In this document: positions 58,298-64,000 of the stretch, in pieces
How positions within the stretch are numbered: the first letter of the stretch is position 1
Layout of the letters: each line of letters begins with the position of its first letter
DNA from: Antedon mediterranea
Lineage: Eukaryota > Echinodermata > Crinoidea > Comatulida > Antedonidae
Assembly (NCBI RefSeq): GCF_964355755.1
Contig: NC_092680.1
Span: 15,911,001 to 15,975,000 of the forward strand
Reading direction: 5' to 3'
DNA: 64,000 nt
The notes under the pieces: generated by a model
The model's input: only the letters and a program-made list of their open reading frames with translations
Databases searched by the model: none
What the model was told of the DNA's origin: nothing
Program-made: the position numbers and the translations under genes

Positions 58298-60112
58298 TTA
58301 TTTTACACTGTTTCTTATTTCGGCATATTCATTGCCTCGCAATCTGAGCAAAACTTGCATTAATGTAGGTGAATCATACGGTTTTTCTTTAAATTCCAAA
58401 TCTGCGTAAACTAAGACATTTTGCTGATGTATTTTCAACCGTCCAGGATGTGTTTTCCGTTTATCATCTTGTTCGGACATCGCTGCGAGACTCACTTTCC
58501 CAACTGAATCGCCTCTGACACGTCCACAGGTCACCGGATGTGATTCACTCTGACACACAATGCTTTTAACAGAGCAATTGTTTGAACTATTTGTTGTAAT
58601 ATTGTTATATGACCCATCTTCAATTACAATTTTAGGCTTTATGAACAGTTTTTTTTTCGATTTTGGTGATGGTTCTTCATCGATTGCTACTAAATCATAG
58701 AATGGTTCGCAATTACTTTTACCTGCTGTTTTGTTTTCAAGTGCAAATCTAACGCGTTTCTGTTCGTTTGGAGTTGACGAATTTCTATTAAGGTTTCGAC
58801 TTATTCTTGCAAACAGTTGCATGAAACTAAATCTACCATCTACTGTTGAGGCATTTTGTAGGACTGCATCCGATTCTCTGGGCGGTGCATCCCTGCTGAT
58901 AGATTGTTTTTTTTTTCGAATAATTATAACCGCAATTACAACCATTGCCAATATAAGAACACCTCCTCCGGCTAATCCACTCCCCAGTTCAATATTGCTA
59001 CGTAGTCTCCCCTTACTATCAGGTACATACGCGTTAGTAGTGTCCTTGTAGTATACAGATGTACTGTGGGTACGTGGAATAATGTTTTTAATTGTAGTGG
59101 TAGGCGAAGAAGGAATCACCACACTTGGGCTAGGCAAAGACACGTGTAATACAGCATGCGTCGAAACACGTCGTCTGGTGTCGGTAATAACTTCGCACAT
59201 GATGCGGGTTTTGTCGTCACCGGGTTGAATATTTTTTATTTGTAATATTTTACGTTCGTTTATTAACTCAACACGTCGACTAGTTAGTAACATATTGTTG
59301 GTAATTGACCAACTATAACGTGGTCGTTCGGTTGTTTTTAAACCTTGCACATTGCAGGTAAAACGGGCTTCCTCCCCTACTTGTGTTCTGAATATAGATG
59401 GCGAGATATGTACCTTTAACGACGCCTTTTGTGGGAAAATAAGGGGTACAATCCTACATGACTTATATTGACCTGTTATTAAGTCAGTAACGTTGCATAT
59501 AAAAGCAACACCATAATCGTCATGTGATAAAATGAAATTATATGACAGATACTGATCCCCAACTATGTTTACTAGTGTTGCTCCGTGTCTGCTCCACGTA
59601 ATTTGTGTATTAGGGGTTGTTCCTGCCGAACCGGCATCACAATTCAAATCGACTGAATCGTAAGGTGCGATCAAGTCTAGCGATTGATCAGCGTAGCAAT
59701 TGGGATGCACCTCCACCGTTGAGTCCCGAAACACATCTAATTTAGCTGATTGTAGGCTATGTACAGTTGTATTTCTAATGTATCCACATGTATACATCCC
59801 AATATCAGTCACTTGCACATCAACAATGTTAAGATCAAAAGTGTTACCCGATAAAGGTGTTACGGAATAGCGACTTCCAAGTTTAGAATCAAGCAGTCTA
59901 TTAATCTGTCTATCATAGCTTAGTATTGTCTGCGATCCATATTTCCATATAACTAGTTCATTAGATCCTTTATCTGCAATTTCACAACGAAGTCGGACGA
60001 TTTGAGACGGTGACGCAGCGAAGTGTGTAGGTCCTAATATAAGGCGGATGCCGGTACATTCACACATAACCAGAAACACACAGAACAATGTACAAATACT
60101 TGAAGTCTTCAT
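58298..60112 (-). CDS. Ig receptor 3: three Ig domains, TM helix, ITIM-type tail
   Basis: The start is placed at the ATG at 60112 (604 residues); the open frame extends 15 bp further upstream but only to a GTG. The protein has a signal peptide (about 1-20), V-type Ig1 (Cys43, Trp56, TDIGMYTC ending at Cys109), Ig2 (Cys158, Trp173, Cys206; extra Cys139 and Cys219), Ig3 (Cys253, Trp268, Cys306), a Ser/Thr/Pro-rich stalk, a transmembrane helix about 379-398, and a basic-start tail. LVYADL (Tyr569) is an exact ITIM, and EYAEI (Tyr596) near the C-terminus and FYDLV (Tyr472) are near matches; YDSP (579) suits Crk-type SH2. An inhibitory receptor is inferred. AATAAA lies 6 bp after the stop. Orientation is opposite to receptors 1 and 2. 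Confidence 0.9.
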   Translation of the reverse strand: MKTSSICTLFCVFLVMCECTGIRLILGPTHFAASPSQIVRLRCEIADKGSNELVIWKYGSQTILSYDRQINRLLDSKLGSRYSVTPLSGNTFDLNIVDVQVTDIGMYTCGYIRNTTVHSLQSAKLDVFRDSTVEVHPNCYADQSLDLIAPYDSVDLNCDAGSAGTTPNTQITWSRHGATLVNIVGDQYLSYNFILSHDDYGVAFICNVTDLITGQYKSCRIVPLIFPQKASLKVHISPSIFRTQVGEEARFTCNVQGLKTTERPRYSWSITNNMLLTSRRVELINERKILQIKNIQPGDDKTRIMCEVITDTRRRVSTHAVLHVSLPSPSVVIPSSPTTTIKNIIPRTHSTSVYYKDTTNAYVPDSKGRLRSNIELGSGLAGGGVLILAMVVIAVIIIRKKKQSISRDAPPRESDAVLQNASTVDGRFSFMQLFARISRNLNRNSSTPNEQKRVRFALENKTAGKSNCEPFYDLVAIDEEPSPKSKKKLFIKPKIVIEDGSYNNITTNSSNNCSVKSIVCQSESHPVTCGRVRGDSVGKVSLAAMSEQDDKRKTHPGRLKIHQQNVLVYADLEFKEKPYDSPTLMQVLLRLRGNEYAEIRNSVK

Positions 60113-61482
60113 ACTATTTTCAAACACATTAGCAACGTTTACTATCTGCTTCGATGCAGTAATATTTCATGTAGCTGCATAGCGAGACAAATTTCACCGG
60201 CTCGCATTATCACTTTCATATTCTCCTTGCCTCTGACCTGATTATATGGCTGGTTGTGATACGTACAAACTTATCAGACTTTGCTTTAAATACATATTAT
60301 TAATAATTTCCGCATCCTTTAGTGCTAATAAAGGTGTAGGGTAAGAAACCTAGTCTCGGTGAATTAGAACTATAACGGCAGATAATTCATATCTAAATAC
60401 ACTACCTCCATTATCACAGTCGGCTAGCTGTACGTATTACCCAATGGGACGCTGACAAACGTGTCCCAGGGCAAATTTAATTTTGTGGCCGGAAGGTTAT
60501 CTTTGAAAAGGTCTAACGGTGTTGAATCTGTTCATATTCATGAGTAACTTTGGTTATATGTTTAACATTGGACGATTTTAATAGGTCAGTCGAGTCAGTT
60601 CCCAGGCAACACAAAATATAAGTCATGGGTGGTGTGCGTGTGTGTTGTAAGATACGGTATAACATGTCCGAACAATGCATTTTACGTCACGCTTGCATTG
60701 TAATAATAGTGTAGGCTGGTATGTCGTTTATATGAATGTCGTGTATATTTTTTGTTAAAAGCAAACTTTGACTTTATTTCATATCTTGATAATATAAGGA
60801 ATGAAAAAAAATATGTTGCCATTTTTTCAAAAGACCTTTAAAGGACCAAATTCAAGATGGCCGCCAACATTCAAATAACCCTATTAAAAATTAGAATATC
60901 ACCAATAATACAAATTATGAATGTGGAACAAGTCCGTTTTGATGGTATTACTGTACCCATTATACAATCCTAACTATGTAAAGCGATAATCTGTCGGCCA
61001 TCTTGGATTTCAAAATGGCCGCCACTAAAAATTAAATTCTTTAAATAATTTTTTTTTAAATGTGTGCATAAATTGTTGTTTGTACACAATGTTCTAAAAT
61101 TGTTGTCACTTCTCACAGGATTGTAAACTGTAAATATAAGGCTAAAGTTGTCAATGTCCTGTATAACAGATATATAATACCCCACTATGACTATTAAATT
61201 AAATAATCGTTCAAAGTTGGAGTTGCAAAAGTATGGAACAAATTAACAATTTATATCAAATATTCAACATCAATTACGTCTAACTAGAGGGTTAGACCTC
61301 TAGTTCGCTAGCTCCCATCTAGGAAGTGTAAACGAAGGTTCTCGGAAGGATAATGACTCGGGTAAAAATGTTTTAGAAGGACGTTCTCCTTGTACGTTTT
61401 CTGTCGGTTACCATTATTGAAAATGCTTGACATTTGAAAAACTAAACCTACTCTGTTTCACAGTGTCTTAGATGATTAATAA

Positions 61483-61483
<1 letters not shown>
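60113..61483. other. Upstream region of Ig receptor 3
   Basis: No gene is supported. Two CAAGATGGCCGCC-type motifs in inverted arrangement (about 60854-60867 and 60999-61024) look like part of a dispersed repeat. Confidence 0.4.
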
Positions 61484-61516
<33 letters not shown>

Positions 61517-64000
61517 CATTTTTTTTTATTCATTTTAAAAAATACAACCATAACACAAATCACTTAAATATAAAGTAATAGGTATCAAAAAGATATGAAC
61601 GTTTAAATAAAGTAACTTACAGTGATCAAACAATATTAAAAACTATAAATTATTAATTCCATTTTTTTTTTAAAGTAAATAATTAATTAATTTGGTAAAT
61701 GCTGTGTTTTCCACAATTATGTAACTAATCTAACTAAATATAATTGTATTAATCAAATTAGCCAGAGATATACATTTACTAACATATTAATTTTTTTTTT
61801 GTCTTTACATAGCAATAATAAATAATACTCATATCTATACATACACATACATACACACAAATATATCTTAATCTGTACTATTACCAATGAACTATAATAT
61901 AATTGTGTTAATTAAAATCAGATACATACATTTAACAACATAACCATTTTTGTTTCTTTAAAATAATACATATATATTAATAAAATACATATTTTTAATT
62001 ATCTGTATTGTAACCAAGGAACTAATAGTATGCCTATAATAAATACTTAAATATATCTAACAAGTGCAAATAATAATTTCTGGTTTACATTTTAATTTAA
62101 TACAATAATAAAGAGCAAGCGTAATAATAATAATAATACACAAAAGTAAGTCATTTCCTCGAGAAACAGTATCGTTAAGTTATCAAATATAATCTTCTAT
62201 TAATCTCCACTTTTGTCTGAAATTATACAATGTACTTCTTTTAGAAGCAATGTTTTTCTCTACGTTATAATTAAATTTTAACCGATTAAAGAAAACCTGG
62301 AAGACTGGCTTTTTGTGAGTTAATTTGTAACTAAATATAATTTTCTTAATCAACAAAATACATAGATTTAATAACATATCAGGATTTTCTGTATTGTAAC
62401 CAAATAATATGGAGGTTTTATCAAGGTAAATCTTTGTTTTTGAAATGTTTTCCCACCAAGTTGTGAATTCATCCCATAGTTTGGTTGCAATGTTACATTC
62501 AACCAAAAGATGGGTCATAGTTTCACTATTTGATTCACAATAGGAACACATATTACTCGGCACAATATTCATTTTATGTAGTCTACTATTAGTTGACAAG
62601 CAATTCACATTAATTTTATACTGAAATATTCTGGTTCTTACCTCCTGAGAACATTTAAATGGTAATACATAGATATTTTCCCATTTATCGCTATCTACAC
62701 CTAATTCATCCTGCAATTTACTTTGAGATGTTGGTATTTTAAAGATTTTTTTAATTAAGGCTCTGTATATATTTTTTGTACTCATACTTTCTAATTCTTT
62801 CTCTTCATTCTTTACTTCCACTATAAACCCTCTCTTTTTATAATTTGTTCGTAAAAACCCTAGCTTCATGTTTGCTTTCCACTGTGGGGGTATTGCAGAT
62901 ATCGTCATTCTCCAGTGCATGAAATTACTTGTCGATAAGCCTCTCTTTATCCACGTATTAAAGGGAATGATATTACCGTTTTCATAAAAAAGGTCGCTTA
63001 CTAAACATATCCCAACATCTCTGAGGCTCTTGTAATAAAATGGCTTGCCATGTATATGCATGTGCCTATTAAACCATATATATTGGGACCCTTCGTTTAC
63101 TGTATCAGGATGTATTAATTCGAAATAAGCGTTTAACATATCCTTATAAAACAATGGAATATTTTTCCAACTACGGACACAGTCCGCGCTTACATTACAA
63201 TAAAAAATAGTGTCGCCTCCTTGCTTATTTAGGAACCTATGTAGTAGAGATCTCCATGCTGCATTGACATTTATGTTATATCGTTGTATCCATTTTACCT
63301 TTAATGCCTTAAACATACTTTTGATATCTACCATTTTTAAGCCGCCTTCTTCAATATTCCCAATTAATGTTGTTCTTTTTATCATACCTTTACCACCGTT
63401 CCATAAGAAATTAAATAGAATTGTTTCAATTGATTTAACTACATGGGGCGGTATATGTATGACAGATGCTAAATATATAAATTGGGATATTGCGAATGTT
63501 TTAATTAAAATTATTTTTCCTGCTAAGGTTAGTTGTCTGGTTCTCCATATGTTTAATATTGTTTTTAGTTGTTTAATTTTCGTTTCGAAATTACATTTTT
63601 CCCGTTGTCTTTCATTATAAGAAAAGTAAACTCCTAATGCTTTTACTGGTTGTTGTGGCCATTGCATATGTATTGGTTTGTTTTTACATCGCCTATTTGA
63701 ACCAAGCCATATAGCCTGCGATTTGCTTATATTTAATTTCAAGCCCGATATTTTTGAAAATTTCTCTATTAAGTTAATTATATTTTTTGCTGACACTTCA
63801 TCTTTCAAAAAGCATGTGGAGTCGTCTGCATATTGAGTTATTTTAATTTCTCTATTATTTACTGCAATCCCCTTAATAGTTTTATCGTCTCGTATGGCAC
63901 ATGCTAGTAATTCTATTGATAGGATAAATAAGTAAGGGCTGAGGGGGTCACCCTGTCGTACACCCCTTCCAACTGGAAAATAACTTGATGACTGCCCATT
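61484..64000 (-). mobile_element. L1/Tx1-type LINE, 3' part, runs off the window
   Basis: A T-run of more than 30 bases at about 61484-61517 is the poly(A) tail on the minus strand, followed by about 670 bp of AT-rich 3' untranslated sequence and the ORF at 62183-64000. The 5' part lies beyond the right edge. A poly(A) tail rather than a short repeat tail fits the L1/Tx1 group and separates it from the LINEs at 27795 and 35112. Confidence 0.85.
62183..64000 (-). CDS. L1/Tx1-type LINE ORF2 C-terminal part (reverse transcriptase)
   Basis: The frame is open from the window edge to the stop at 62183, 605 codons without an internal stop. At the edge it shows the reverse transcriptase motifs RGVRQGDPLSPYLF and the catalytic box as QYADDSTCF. 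ISGLKLNISKSQAIWLG follows, then LKTILNIWRTRQLTLAGKI of the thumb region and a C-terminal zinc-knuckle-like motif CSYCESNSETMTHLLVEC. This order (RQGDPLSP, YADD, NxxKS, GR, C-terminal CCHC) is typical of L1/Tx1 clade ORF2. There is no start codon in the window because the true N-terminus is outside. The frame could still be functional if the rest is intact. Confidence 0.88.
   Translation of the reverse strand, partial: NGQSSSYFPVGRGVRQGDPLSPYLFILSIELLACAIRDDKTIKGIAVNNREIKITQYADDSTCFLKDEVSAKNIINLIEKFSKISGLKLNISKSQAIWLGSNRRCKNKPIHMQWPQQPVKALGVYFSYNERQREKCNFETKIKQLKTILNIWRTRQLTLAGKIILIKTFAISQFIYLASVIHIPPHVVKSIETILFNFLWNGGKGMIKRTTLIGNIEEGGLKMVDIKSMFKALKVKWIQRYNINVNAAWRSLLHRFLNKQGGDTIFYCNVSADCVRSWKNIPLFYKDMLNAYFELIHPDTVNEGSQYIWFNRHMHIHGKPFYYKSLRDVGICLVSDLFYENGNIIPFNTWIKRGLSTSNFMHWRMTISAIPPQWKANMKLGFLRTNYKKRGFIVEVKNEEKELESMSTKNIYRALIKKIFKIPTSQSKLQDELGVDSDKWENIYVLPFKCSQEVRTRIFQYKINVNCLSTNSRLHKMNIVPSNMCSYCESNSETMTHLLVECNIATKLWDEFTTWWENISKTKIYLDKTSILFGYNTENPDMLLNLCILLIKKIIFSYKLTHKKPVFQVFFNRLKFNYNVEKNIASKRSTLYNFRQKWRLIEDYI

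Noticed and set aside
58731-59051. Plus-strand ORF opposite Ig receptor 3
   Set aside because: It is a shadow frame of the receptor gene on the minus strand.

Overview
The window is AT-rich, mobile-element-crowded metazoan DNA, most likely from an echinoderm or a close marine deuterostome. The evidence is indirect: the hexamer TAGGCC/AGGCCT is scattered throughout, there are several kinds of non-LTR retrotransposon, tRNA-derived SINEs and MITEs, genes have metazoan receptor architectures, and no bacterial-type operons are present. The species cannot be named from the sequence alone.

Layout. 1-3205 is the end of a DNA transposon running off the left edge. 3206-19993 is mostly non-coding, with SINEs, a MITE with a 10-bp target duplication (10086-10596), duplicated segments, and one intact single-exon class A GPCR gene on the minus strand (10784-11701). 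19994-31511 holds, on the minus strand, a broken gene for a protein with a von Willebrand A domain, a papain-like cysteine protease and a zinc ribbon. It is cut into three pieces by a LINE (27795-30326) and by a complete 6,953-bp DNA transposon (20515-27467). That transposon is a second, inverted copy of the element at the left edge and has 12-bp ends CACAGCAAAATT and a 2-bp target duplication. It carries large subterminal tandem arrays and small, partly spliced genes but no transposase I recognise. 32627-37799 is a nest of TTAA-flanked elements that contains a CR1-like LINE with an intact reverse transcriptase frame and a candidate spliced transcript.

The right-hand half (39-60 kb) contains the most interesting set: three intact single-exon genes (39049-40698 plus, 46498-48327 plus, 58298-60112 minus) for type I membrane receptors. 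Each has a signal peptide, three Ig domains, one transmembrane helix and a long cytoplasmic tail with tyrosine motifs of ITIM type. The three share an extra cysteine pair bracketing the second Ig domain, so they are diverged paralogues. They look like a clustered family of inhibitory-type immune or recognition receptors. Between them lie MITE foldbacks, a degenerate tandem repeat, microsatellites and LINE remnants. The window ends inside an L1/Tx1-type LINE (61484-64000, minus strand) with a poly(A) tail.

Functional links between genes are limited. The Ig receptors form a probable family cluster, the GPCR stands alone, and the protease gene is decayed. All statements on function are inferred from motifs read by eye; no database search was possible.
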